DNA of 64,000 nt from Pithys albifrons albifrons (lineage: Eukaryota > Chordata > Aves > Passeriformes > Thamnophilidae): positions 38,483,490 to 38,547,489 of the forward strand of contig NC_092459.1 in assembly GCF_047495875.1 (NCBI RefSeq), given 5' to 3'. Below, one piece after another: positions 24,942-37,800 of this stretch. The notes under the pieces were generated by a model, which saw only the letters and a list, made by a program, of their open reading frames with translations, was not told where the DNA came from and did no database searches. Position numbers and translations under genes: made by a program. Position 1 is the stretch's first letter, and each line of letters opens with the position of its first letter.

Positions 24942-26360
24942 CTGGAAAATATTTTTTTTCTGAAGTTGTCAACCAAGAACTGATTTAGTTAGCAACAGTC
25001 CTGTTCTGAGATATAAACACCAAGATTAACTACACACAAAAAAATATTACATGGAGCTCAAACAGAACACTTGGGACTTAGAAATAAATTTTAATACTTA
25101 GATGAATAATAGTGGTATTACTGAAGCCTGATCATGACTTCAGTAGCAAGACCAGGCATGATAGACCTTATATAATATAAATCTTTATAAGGCAGCAGAA
25201 CATGACAGGAAGCACTGATGTGTTCAGGCACCCTGGGGTCTAGCCTACCCAAGATATATATTGCATATAATACTCTTTTTTAACAGTTGGCAAAGAAACC
25301 TAGCTAAACAAATGTTTAAACTGCATCCCAGGATGGTAGGATTGTTTTCTCTTACTTATTTTTACAATTTTTATAGTTTACTCCTGTTTAATGCATTCAT
25401 TCTAATCTATCCATGTGTATGCTTCCTTGTTGGCAATGATAGCTCAGCAATTATGAGAATACTCATAATTTTTTTATTGCTTGAAAGGCAATGTTTTTTT
25501 AAGGTCCATTACCTTAAACTTTAGACTTTTAGAAAAAAATAATCTAGCTAAGAGATGCAAAAGGGCAGATATAGACAGAAGAATCATACTGCTCCAGAAT
25601 AAAAAGGGTAACCAAGTGTAATATGAAGATGTTTAATAATATCAGAGGATGGGTTTTATTTCAAGGAGTGTTTGGACTGTGAAAGATAGCGTAAGAAAGT
25701 TAAGCTACAGAATTTTAAGCATCAGATATTTTTTCATGAAAGAATTCATTAAACGATAGGTTATCTAGATTGATGACAATAAACGAAACTAAATCCCTAC
25801 ATATCATTTTTATGAAAATTGATGTTGTTTCCTATTTATGAAGGGAAAACTTGCACTCTAAAGTCATTAAAGACTAAGCTAATGAAACATAGGATGGTGA
25901 AACAGAAGGATCAGGATTGCTTGACAATAGGAATTGGGGACTGTTTAGTTGGGGCAACCACAGAACTGTAGAGAACAACAAGGTGAGTGGAGTCAAGTTG
26001 TGGTGTAAATAAAGGGAATGTGCTAAAAGCCTATAACAAGAAAAAAACCCCAGTGAGATAAGAGAGAAAACAAGAATGACAAAACAAGTATGCTTGGATA
26101 ACTAATGTGGACTACTTCTTTAATCTATGAATTATTCTCTTATATTGTATACTCTTACTGTAACAAAAGGACAGCTCTTTCAGCAAGAACAGCAAACTAA
26201 AACAGATGAGCAACTCACAGTTAATGATGAATCCAGCAACAGACTTGCCTGCTTACTGAATACAAGTTAATATTCCACAACCAAGGAAATCAAGTTTATT
26301 TGGACTCAATAATTTAATAATTTCCCTTCAGCATTCAAATACAGAAAGATGCAAACAGCA

Positions 26361-27032
26361 GAAAAGGATCGGGGGTGGTGGTTGACAGCCTGCTGAACAT
26401 GAGCCAGTTGCATGCCCAGGTGGCCAAGAAGGGCAATGTCATCCTAGCCTGTACCAAAAGTAGCATGGTCAGCAGAACCAGGAAAGTGATTGTCCTCCTG
26501 TACTCAGCACTGCTGAGGCCACACCTTGAGTGCTGTGTCCAGTTCTTTGCCACTCACTACAAGAAAGACATTGAGGTGCTAGAGTACAGAGAAAAGACAG
26601 CAAAGATGACAAAGTGTCTAGAGAGTATGTCCTATACGGAGTGGCTGAGGGAGTTATGGTAGTTTATCCTGGAGAAAAGGAGGTTCAGCGCTGGCCTTAT
26701 CCCTCTCTACACCTATCTGAAATGAGGTTGTAGCCAACCAGGTGTCAGCCTCTTGTCCCATACAACTAGCAATAGGACAAGATAAAAAGGCTTCAAGCTG
26801 CACCAGAGGAGGCCCAGGTTGGACATCAGGAAGAATTTCTTCACTGAAATTGTTGTCAGGCACTGGAATGGGCTGCCCAGGGAAGTGGTGGAGTCGCCAC
26901 CCCTGGAAATGTTCAGGAAATGACTGGATGTGGCACTTAGTGCTGTGGTCTAGCTGACATGGTGGTGTTTAGGCAAAGGTTGAACTCTACAGTCCTGGAA
27001 GTCTGTTCCAACCATAATGATTCTATGAACAC
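26361..27032 (+). mobile_element. CR1 LINE 3' end
   Basis: A decayed ORF2 C-terminus (VLLYSALLRPHLECCVQF) is followed by the conserved CR1 3' UTR and the tail CCATAATGATTCTATG. Confidence 0.85.
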
Positions 27033-27841
27033 TTTCACTAATCTTTTATTCCCACAAGAGAAGTTAAGTACAAAACTAAATTCGATACGTCAACTTGCAC
27101 AACACAGAAAACACACTGGTTATTTCCAAAGCAAATGCCTGTGATACAGAAGTAGTAACTCATATTTATGACAGTTGTCACATATGTACAATAGTTTATA
27201 AAGTGCTGTTCTTCCCATTTCTAGTTACTAATCTTCATACCTTTGAAGAACAGCACCCTAGCCATTTAAACTTGGGATAAAGCTTTTCATTTGAAATAAA
27301 GAATTTGTACTCCATACTCTATGATTAAATTAACAAAGAATAAAAAATGGTTATGAACATGAGAGAATTATGACAAAAAGCTCAACCTCCTGGCATGACA
27401 CATATAACTTCCAAGAGGTAGAATACAGAGAGAAAACGTAATAATCAAAGAGTCAGGAAAGCATATACCAGTAACACTAATTAAATCACATTTGACACAT
27501 CCGTTCAAAAAACTTGTAAAATACAGCCTTTTCAAATATGGAAGAAAAATCTCCTATCTCTCTTCCTCTCATATGCCAAGCCCTTCAGGCAATTCCAGTG
27601 ACAAAAAATATAGTCCATATGAACATTCTGATACCACATTTATAGAATATCAGGAATAGCACCTTCAAAGTTATTATATCTCAAAACTACTTTCAGTTAG
27701 CACAAACTGAACAATCTATAAAGGCAATATGATTATATACATATAAAATTAGGAAAAAAACCCAAACAGGTCATGATCAGAAAGTCTTTCGTTTCACAAG
27801 AAACATAGCTTCAAGCTATGATGTTTTTCACCATTAGAATC

Positions 27842-27864
27842 AAAAAAAAAAAAAAAAAAAAAAA
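27842..27864 (+). repeat. Poly(A) run, 23 bp
   Basis: Pure A. No retrocopy is recognisable on its 5' side. Confidence 0.9.
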
Positions 27865-29765
27865 GGCGAGTCAGGCTAATTGTCCTCCCTGACAAGCTGG
27901 CTATTACCCAATAGCTTTAGTGACTGTAATGGAATTTGGTTAAAATCAAAAAACCTGACGCTGACCAGTCAGGCTTGGCTTTACCTGCTAAAAAGAAATG
28001 AAACTGTAAAGCTTAATGTTTTGTAATACTGTAATTCCTATCTTTCACTGTTTTCTTCAACAATTACCTTCAGGAAAAAAAGGATCTAAAATACTGTAAT
28101 ACTCTTTAAGACACTTGATGCTAACTGCATAAACAAGACGTCATTGTGAACTCAAGCTACTTTCTGTGTAATCTGGGACCCAGCCAAGCCTCTGAGGCAA
28201 ATCATACACCTGGCTGAGTAATTTAGATGTTCAGCCCCTTAGGAAGCATTCTGTCTGAGACTTTAGATTTGCCCTATCTCATCTGAAAAATACTTTGCCT
28301 CCAAAACATATGGACATCACAAAGGCTCCCAGATGCTGAAGACATCTTTGAGATGTCTTGAGGGACCTGAAAGACCTTGTTCCTCCCTCAAATCCCTTAT
28401 GGCTCTCCCCTCCCATGTAATTCTGCAAAGAGTGAGAGAAAGCAGTCCACAGCACAGAAAAGCTCAAAGAAAAAATTATTACAGCTCAATTATCTTATTT
28501 ATGGAAACTTATGTTACTCATAGTGAAATGGATAATAAATAAGAAATCTGAAATTTTCCAGTCCTGAATTTGGCCTTGACTTTCATACTTCAGTGTCCAC
28601 TGTACCTGTGCCTTTGCAGGATAGGATAGGATATAAACAAGCTATATTTTTTCCTAAAAATCAGGTTATCCTTAAAATGTTTTAAAATATTTATTATTAT
28701 GTAGCTACTTTTTTACAAATTCTTTTTAATTAATCATATTTTTAATGAAAAAATAATATTAGAAAAATTAGAAACAAGATCTTAAGTGCAGTGGTTTAAA
28801 CTTTGTTATTTAGAAAGTAACATTAGTAGACAAGGCAATCACCAAGAGTTTTGTGCATAATTCCATAGTTTTCCTAGTTTAGGAGATAAACTGAACAGTA
28901 TTGAATGAAAACGTAATTTCCAGTTTCCCTTTTGGAATCTCTGTATTCAATTATTGGTAATCAAAATATGATTCAACCACTTTCAAAACGAATTATTCTT
29001 AAATTATCCACTGGCTGTTCCAACTTTGTTAGTTAAAGTAAACAGTAAGCAGCTGTTCATCCACTGTCACTACCTGCTTCTTGTAACTGAAGTCCTTTTA
29101 TTTTCTGTCTTGGAAATTAAAATATGCTTTTGCTAATTCTATCCAATCATTTTTACCCTCCAATATAAGGAATGGCATTAAATTTCAAGCATCTTTGAAG
29201 GCATATGACAGTGTGCACAGAATGAAGGTGTGCATACATTCAAGAAAATAGAATAAAATAGAATTTCATAAAATCTGAAATTATATGGACAGAATCAGAG
29301 TATTTATTAAGCAGAAATCATTAAATATATTTTAAATTTAAATGTCTTCATTATGTTAAAGAGAAAGAAAAAGGCCTCTAAAATAAACCTTATCTTCTTT
29401 CTTATTTCCTTAGGGAATTCACTGTGATTATAGAATGAAGGGAGAGAAAGAAAATTCTTATGACCCTTGGAGGATTTGAGAAGCTCCCATGGAGAAAGGT
29501 ATGATGTACTTTTAATGAACTTTTTGAATTGTAACGAGAGGATTTAAAGCATTGAAGTAATATTTCTTTCAGATAAAAATAAATGGTGCTAAATTCTACC
29601 CCATCCTAAACAGGTGTCTTAAAAATTACAACCTGATATTTATTTTCAAACAATATGCATGTACTTTAAAAAAAATTATTTCAGAAATTACTCTTGTTCT
29701 TTAAGACTTTTTTTACTTTTTTATTCTTAGCATTATAAACTCTGTACTGTTCATAGCTCTTGCTG

Positions 29766-29863
29766 AATTTGTTTGTTTGTTTCTTTGTTTGTTTGGGAGT
29801 ATTTTGCAGGGGTTGTTTTGCTTTTGTTTTGGTTTTTTGTTTTGTTTTCTTTTCTTTTCTTTT
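29766..29863 (+). repeat. (TTTG)n-rich low-complexity tract
   Basis: The tract is built of TTTG and TTTTC units. The open frames across it on both strands are low-complexity artefacts. Confidence 0.85.
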
Positions 29864-30782
29864 AGGGTGTGTGAACAGAAGGGGGACTGCTAAGGTAGAA
29901 GACACAGAGACAGGCAGAATAAGCAGAGAGAGTCCAAAAGAATTCTAGTGAGAGTTTGGATGTGTCTATGTCTTCCTCAGTTCTTAGGAAAATATATGCT
30001 GTCAGATGTCATGATGTCTTCATTTAAAATATTGCAGACAAAATTTCTACTGTAGTGACAAGTATTTCTTGAAAATTCAGAGAATGTGCAAAAAAGGCCT
30101 TGATGCCTAAAAGTAGCATTTTCTGGTGACAGTAGAATGAGTCTTTAATCACAGAGAATATAGAATTCAAAAAGAAAACCTTCACATCAGAAATTACTTC
30201 AGGGAAAAATATATATTTAGCACATACACAGCATCGAACTGGTTTTTCCCTCTATCTTATCACCAAGAATTTCCCAGGCTATTTCATGTCCAGAATACTC
30301 GTTTCTCTACTGTAAAGCAATGAGTGTTGGGGTAAGAAGGCATTCTCCACTGTAAATTAGGAATGCAAGGTCATTTATGCATCTAAGGAAATCTGAATTA
30401 TTTCCTCTCCCACCCGTCTTCTCTCCCCATCAAGTTTCAAGCCCCAGACTGCCTGCTCTCTCCCCTCGCTGCATCTATGCTATCTTCGCTTTTAAATGGA
30501 AGTGATACAGGCCAGATTGTACCCATCCTTCTGAAGTCCCTGTGCTCTTATATTGAGAGTCAATCACATCTAAATAATAAGCAAATGGCTGGCATATTAT
30601 ATTACATCTATATCACATATTTAAAGTTGGTTTGACTCTGGGTTCATACTTGCTTAGTTGCCACACTGCACAATGTTAGGTCTCAGTGCTCTGTGGGATC
30701 CTGCATATCAGCCCACCATGTCAAACTGGCATGTGAGATGAACATTTTTGAAAAGCAAGTTTAGACAGCTTGAAGCTGTTAA

Positions 30783-31455
30783 TGTCTCGGTTTGAGGGGC
30801 GAAACCCAATATGTTTACCCACAAGTGGAGGAAGGAGGTTTCCTCCACAATAATCACGCCACTCTTTATCAAATTTAAGAAAAGGAAGTTTAATCAGGCA
30901 ATGGATACAAGAAGGATAACTGTTCTTAACTGATATATCTATAGATATAGATATAAATGATATATAGATATATAGATATATAGATATAGGTATAGATATA
31001 GATATATAGATATAGATATAGATAGATAGATTAGATATATATAGATAGATTAGATATAGATATAGATAGATATATGTAGGTATAGCTATGACTATAAACA
31101 CCAGAGCAAAATTGCTTCCCCAACGCCACAGAAAAAAACAAAAACAAAACCAAAAAACAACAACCCCCACAACAACAACCCCCACACCTGCAAGTTTCCG
31201 CCAGGAGAAGAGTTATACTTATGAGACAGTATCAATGTCACAGCCCGGCTGGCTGCAGGGTGACTTCCCAGTTGAATTCTGTCTCTCCCTCTGTGTCTCT
31301 TGTCCCAAATGAAGAAGGAAAACTGGAAGTGGGGAACCGCTGGGTGTCCTGGAAAGCAGCTGCAAACTTCTCTCTCCCAGGTCGCTGCGCCAGCCAGGGC
31401 GAGCAGGCCGTGATGCTGCAGGTGGCAGTGAGACTGGAGCAGAGGCCAGTCTTAT
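30783..31455 (-). mobile_element. Diverged LTR related to the intact ERV's LTR (minus strand)
   Basis: Read on the minus strand it ends ...GAAACCGAGACA-like (TGTCTCGGTTTGAGGGG on the plus strand). It shares the GTGTGATTATTGTGGAGG, TATCCTTCTTGTAT and CCAGCCGGGCTGTGACA blocks with the LTR at 48671-49369. Where the intact LTR has (TA)n, this copy has a long ATAGAT-type microsatellite. No target duplication was found. Confidence 0.7.
30950..31084. repeat. (ATAGAT)n-type microsatellite within the LTR
   Basis: About 130 bp of irregular TAGATA/TATAGA repeats. They occupy the position of the (TA)n tract in the young LTRs, so they probably grew from it. Confidence 0.85.
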
Positions 31456-32090
31456 AGGTAAAATTGACCAAATTATTGAGGCCAATACTCAAAACTTAAT
31501 TTTTAGTAAATTATTACAGCAACAATAGACAAATAATTCACCGCAGCAACTATTAGACAATTAAGCAAATAGGACATCCTAGGAAATGCCCTGGGCGACC
31601 AGCTGGAGAGCCTAGTGCTCCTAGCTAGCTCGCAAAGGATACAAGTTATAGGCTTGGTTTTTATAGACTATGATGGTTCCTCTTTTTAGCTTAGGTTTTT
31701 CCATTATTGATAATGTCTTAGTCTCTATTTTTAATTAGTCCCTCCCAGGCTTGGCTTGTGATGGCTCCTGATCTTCATCTCATCGGGCTTGTGATAGCTC
31801 GTGATGTTCACTTCTGCGTAGGTTTGGCTCTGTTGCTGGGGGGGTTGCTTTCTTTTGATTGGGCATAGAGTGGTCTTAGGATGGTCTTCAGGCTCTTCTC
31901 TTCATGCGCGGTTCACATGTATTATGGGTCTATACCAAGCATTACACCATATGCTAAAAACAGTCCATTCTGCGGTTTAAGCTTTGCAAGTTCCTCAAAG
32001 AGAGAATGGAGAATAACTTCTGCTAGCAGGAGTCAGACTAAGATGAGATGCAACAGCATTCCTTACCAGCTGATATTGCCACCCCTACTG
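31456..32090 (-). mobile_element. Second LTR-like segment, minus strand (limits uncertain)
   Basis: On the minus strand it has a TATA box (GTCTATAAAAACC, 31657-31667). A downstream segment follows (GGTCGCCCAGGGCATTTCC, then TTGTTGCTGTAATAATTTAC) that resembles avian ERV R/U5 sequence, ending near ...TTTACCTATAA. Upstream are GTGAT-rich imperfect repeats (31755-31830). It abuts the previous LTR with no visible target duplication, so it may be a recombinant. Confidence 0.45.
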
Positions 32091-33743
32091 CAGAGGTGAC
32101 TCTCATTTCTGCTTTTCACAAGAGCAAGAAAACATAAGGGTTGGTGAAAAAAAAGCTGTTATTTCCCACCTCTCCATGGAGGTCAAAGCAGAGATGCAGT
32201 GGTACCTATCACTTTCCCCTGCTCCTGGAAGAACATTTCCAGGACAATGCCTTCAAAAAGTCTGAGTATATATCAAGCATTCTAGATACAATCTTGAAAC
32301 ATTCAATCCATTAAAGCAAGTGAGGTTTCCTAAATTCTTTCTTTGCTGAGAGGTACAAAAGGTGAAGGGTTTGTGATATTGACGATGACTTCTGTCAGTT
32401 TTCTGATGAAATTATATAGAATATTTCTTTCTCTTTTTTTTATCAAGGGGGTAAATAAACCAGAGCTTCTCTGTTTTCATACTATCGCACCACACAAAAT
32501 ATATGGACAGCAGAAACTGTCAACAAATTCCATCCGTCATAAAGACTCAAGAAGCAGCATGAACAGCACAATACAAGGAACTCCTAATGCACCTAAATAC
32601 TTCCCCATGTGGAAAGAGCAAGGATAAAAGGCTGTAGTCCAATGAACATGACACTGATCAGGGAATAAAAGACTTCTGATTCCATTTCTAGCTTCACCAC
32701 TAATTCAGTCTGCAGTCATAGTCATGTGACCTTAATGCCTCATGACTACAAATTGCAACATGGGCAGTAAATGCAATACCCTTTTACAGATAACTTGTGT
32801 TGCATCAGACCTGAAACCCAAAATTTTTGCACCTGTTTGTTTAAAGCTATGATTTTTCTTCAGATGAAATGTGAGCAAAATTTAGTCGGAAAGAAACTAC
32901 TTTTAACTTTTACTGTGGTTTGCAGAAATAGAATGTCAGTCTCCACCAAGAATCACATCTCCCTCAATCACCAAAATGCAAATCTAAAAATTAAGGTTTA
33001 CCTACCCAAAAATGAAGATTTCATTTCAACTCCTATCATCTTAAACTGATAAACCATAGTCTTTTTCCCCCTCCATTTCCCTTTAAAATGTGAATCCTAG
33101 TATTTCACATTTGGATCAAGTGAAACCAATTAATCCTTTAACTGGTATCAATGAGGTTCAATAGCACATCATTGTCTCTTGAATTTTTTCACTAAACTTA
33201 CAACATCTCTCCTAAATTGCAAAAAGTGTAGTGAAACACCTGTTTTTATACATTGTTGAATGCAATTATTCAGTTTTATGTGTATTGGAACCATGAGTTC
33301 AGTTAAACACAAAAATTGTATGAAAAAGAGTGTTTAACTGCCAAAAATAAAATGTTTGAACTTTTTTTTTCTTCAAATCCATTGTAATGCATCTATGTAC
33401 ACTTCAATGTTCTCATTTGCAATGGTAATTTGTATTAAGACTGCTGTTTTGTCCTCTCTAAGCATTTAAATTTTAGCCAGTACATTAGCAACTGACATAT
33501 TACCCTTTAAAAGCTTTAAGGAATGACATTGCTTTTAAAATTCAGTCTTCCACATTTACTAATGAAGCATAATTTGAAGTAAGTGTATGTCTACTGCAAA
33601 GCATGACAGCAATCATTTTCCAAGGAAGTGTGGATCATTTGATTTCTAATTTGTGCTAAAAACCATGTACTGATTTCTAGAGCTTGATAAACATATATAA
33701 GGGACACAAAGACCTGCATTTTGCTTCAAAAGGTATAGCAAAG
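32091..33743. other. AT-rich DNA, probable intron
   Basis: Nothing certain was found. A short minus-strand segment near 33005-33046 (KMIGVEMKSSFLG, donor GGGTAG|GTAAAC) is exon-like but too weak to call. Confidence 0.4.
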
Positions 33744-34374
33744 TGTCCTAGTTGAGCAGGAGGGACAAGTTGACACTGTGTGGGGGTGATCAAAGCTGTG
33801 TATTCTACCCCCTCTATTCATTCCCCAAGGTCAATGGGCCATTAGCAGCAGCTGCCCAGGGAGCCATTATCACCTTCACACTCAGCCTGAGGGGGCGGAG
33901 CTGCTAATGGGCCATCAACAGCTCAACACCCCCTGGCTCCCAGAGTTAATCACCCATTGTGTGAGTCCCTGCCCAGCGGGAGGGACTCGGTGCTCCCTGA
34001 GGGTACATAAGTGGTGGGTAAGAAGACTTTGGTAACTTCTTGTTGGATCCAGAGGAGCAGCAGGACCTCGATAGGAGGAGATCACCGCTCTCACCCAGAC
34101 CAACCACAGCCCTTGCCTGCAGCAACAGGTTTTTCATTTCCTTTTGCTCTGGACTTGGGGGAGCCACAGGGGTCTTAGCACAAGGGCAAACAAACCCCCT
34201 TGGGTTTGTGCCCCAGGACACTGGGTTATACTGCTGGGTTTTTGTGAGTTGAAAGCAATTTCCCTTTTGTGTCAGTGTTTTTATTGTAATATTATTATTG
34301 AATTTTAGGTCTGACTTATAATCTCTCTTGTGGTGAGTTCATTTCTCCTGCTGGTTTGCCTTTAAACCAGCACA
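33744..34374 (+). mobile_element. Solo LTR, family shared with 45820-46497
   Basis: TGTCCTAGTTGAGCAGGA to ...AAACCAGCACA, about 630 bp. The flanks CAAAG and CAGAG are a 4/5 match, consistent with an aged 5-bp duplication. It has a TATA-like GTACATAAG (near 34002). Confidence 0.75.
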
Positions 34375-34778
34375 CAGAGGCCTTAGTCCTTCTGATGATG
34401 TCTGCCATCTTGCAGGCACCAATTTCTAATTACTAATCAAAGCAATAATAAAATATTTTATTGATAGACAGAAAAATAGTAAAACATGTGAGGAAAAAAA
34501 AATCATGACCAGTCCTAAATTGATTGTACATAGAGATTTCAAAAGAACATTTCCAATATTTTATAATATTAATAAAAGGCTGCAGAAGCAAGCATATAAC
34601 AAAAATTAATTTGCTGATGTTGATACCTGTACTGATATTGTAAGTCTGGCTATTAAATAGTGAAAGGATATAACTTATGCTAAATCCATAAGAACAGAGT
34701 GAAACGTAGAAATAGATTAATGGCCTTGTGCAAGAAAGCTTTGACTTAATGGACAAGAAACAAAAGTATCCATCTTAC

Positions 34779-34832
34779 TGTTTTGTCAACGCAATTTTCT
34801 TTGTCGCAGTCAAAGTATCATTATTTAAATAA
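34779..34832 (-). CDS. Low-confidence exon of the minus-strand gene
   Basis: These 54 nt read YLNNDTLTATKKIALTK in phase 2 and end at AACA|GTAAGATG, a strong donor. The acceptor (CATCTAGATGAAG) is mediocre and a second frame is also partly open. Neither neighbour confirms the phase. Confidence 0.25.
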
Positions 34833-37800
34833 CTTCATCTAGATGATGAAACTGCTGATTTTATTCCAGACTAAGTTACTTTAGAGACTTCTCTGCCTAG
34901 TGACAGCGTACAGCACCTAAGAATATTAAGGCAATCAAGAAACTCCATTATCTGAGCCGGGTACAGAAATGATGTCTTAAACAGTAAAATGCCTAATGTT
35001 TCAATATGCTCTTACTGCAAAGGAAGATCATTAAACATCATTGCCAAGAGAAGGTGTAGCTTCCACCCTAAAGGATTTTGGTTTATGTATAGATCAAATG
35101 TATAGGCTGAGTCACCAGCAACTTTTTCTGAAAGCAAGCACAGCAAAAGCTCTATGAAACTTTAATGCCGACGTATTATTGGAATACAAATTAGAGTAAG
35201 TTATCTTTTAAAGGGACAAAGTATGACTCTCCTTCTCAAGACAGATCTACAAGAGATTTGAAAGGAAGTTTTTCCAGGCATGCCTGAAAGTTTGAAGTCA
35301 GTGCTTTATCCTGGGAACTTTCAGAGGCTTTGAATGTTGTATGTTATGAATTTGTTTTATCATTTAGACATTTTAAGGTATAATATAACTGTTTTCAATT
35401 AATATTTATTATTAATGTGAAATACTTATTACAAAGTGATAAGTAATGGGAGGACAGGGTATTTATAGAGGGACAGATTACAGGTTAAACCAGTAGAACA
35501 ATGAGCTATACATTAAATCATATTAACTACTAATCATCCATATCAACAAGGAACGCAGAAACTTAAGGTGCTGAAACCCATAGCAATATAGATAAAGAAA
35601 AGTAATTAGGGTTATAGTGTTGCCTAAAGACCCATCAAGGTAACAATAAGAATAAACAACATTAATGAATTCAGCTGGCATATGTAGGCTCCATAACAGT
35701 TATGCCTATTGGAGGTGACATTTATGTCTCATATCGACAACTCCTTGAAATGATTAATGAGGGAACACACCAGAAGATATATTAGTCTTCATTTTTGCAT
35801 AAGATTTAGTAAAGGATGCAACAGTTGAAGGTCAAACTCAATATGGTCAAACAAATTAAAAAGTTAAAGAAATGCACTCTAGAAATATTTTAACTTTTTA
35901 AAAGTAACTATATAAATTAAATTTATTAAAAATATTTTAAACAATTGATTAAAAGGGAAAATATGGATATTATAGAAACTATTCTAATGCACTGATTTAG
36001 AAGCTGATGGTAAATGAATATCAACATATCAATACAGTCTTTAAAGAATAGGTGTATAGATTATTAAAAGAAAAGTTGACTAAAAAGAACTGTCTATGAT
36101 AATAGCTGACTAGGGATTAATGTAACAGATGAAAACTTATTTCAATAATTTCATAACAAAACAAAAGAAAACTGAAAAAGAAATTAAGAAAAAAAAACAC
36201 GCCAAAATCTACAAGCTATTTATTGCTAAGGAAAGAGGCAGCAGAGGTAGTCTTACAGAAAAAGTTAACTTATTGCTCAAGAGAGATCAGTTAGTCAGTT
36301 AGCATGTGTGAAAGAAAAATAAAGAACAAAACACAAAACCAGTATTGTGCCATGATGTAAACTCACAGTGAGTACCTAGGACAAATCCTACGTGTGGGTC
36401 CTGATCTCCCATCTTAGAAAAGTTTCAATAAAAATATATGAAGTACATAGGTGACAGGGAGGAACATAGGAAAAAAACTAGCTTCTTTACAAGAATTGGT
36501 AACAACTGTCCTACTGAATGACAGAATCTTGGTGGGAGATATGAAAAATTATTATAAAATCATGAATCACATGAAAAAGAAATACCTACTTTTCATTTTT
36601 CACAATGCAAGATGTAAAAAAAAAAAAAAAAAAAAAACAAAAATCTGTGAATGTTCAGGCAACAATTTAGGTGTTCTTTTAGAAAACAAATAAAGAATTA
36701 AAGAATTTAATTTTTATCCAACATGTCCAACACGCAGTTGAAGTGTAGAACCACAACATCACACAAACTTGTAGAAGTCAATGAGATAAAAGATATAAAA
36801 AAGTTTGAAAGGTAAATCAACAAATTCATGGTGGAAAAGCTATGGATACGGTCTCTGGTACACAGCTGGCTGCTGGAAGCAAGCAGCATGTTCTAGGGGA
36901 CTCAGCATTGGTTTGCTGAATTCATGTATTTAACTGGTCACTGGCAAAAAGAACATATGGGTTGAAAAAGACTTTTTGTCTGTCCTAGTATCAGAAAAAA
37001 AGTAAAGAATATAAAATTATTTCACAGGCCTTGAGGAGATGATGTCTCCTTAAACTCTTCGGAAGTTTCCTGCCTCTCCAGATGGAGGTCATATATGTTG
37101 TTCACAAACCTCTCAACTCAGATGTGAAAAATATAATTTTTCCCAGCAGCTAAAATAATTGCAAAACTTGGCAGGAATACAACCTCTTTCTTCTGACCTT
37201 ATTTGCTCCCAAATTTGTACAAAATGACATGTGCACTAAACAGCAGCACAGCTGCAACACTAATAACAATGCAAAATATGCCAGCTGCCACACGAATTTT
37301 CATTGTAAGAAAAAGAAATGAAAACAAGCAGGACATGACAAATACTGGTCACAAATTTAATGAAATACTGGATGATAGTTTTTACAGTGATAAACAGTAT
37401 ATTGTCATATGTAAAACAGGCAGTATCAACTAGTTATTCTAGTTATTTCATACCATAATCATTATGTGATTCAAAAAGAAAAAAAATAGATTATAGAATA
37501 CTTTATTTGTTTCTACTTTAGATAAACATCCATTATGTGAAACTAAAGAAAAATGTGAGATCTTTCTTAAGTCAAAGGCCTAAAAAGTCATTATGAAATT
37601 CTGCTATAAAACAGATTTTCTGCTGTTGGATATTTGAAGCTTCTCAGGGGACTATGGCTTTCCGAAACTATTGGATTTTACTTATGTCTTATGACATACC
37701 TTATGAAATAACAGTCGTTGTAGAATTGAATGATACCTTTCTTAGCAAATTACAGTTATAATTTCAACAGAGGTGTTCAGATTTATCTTGCAGGAAATTA

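Larger units (their letters stand above)
27033..30782. other. AT-rich DNA with simple repeats, probable intron
   Basis: Only the poly(A) and TTTG tracts listed separately stand out. No exon could be supported. Confidence 0.4.

Noticed and set aside
27865..27990. Possible retrocopy next to the 23-bp poly(A) run
   Set aside because: No gene sequence is recognisable upstream of the A run and no target duplication was found. The short GTCAGG/CCTGAC repeats nearby are too small to interpret.
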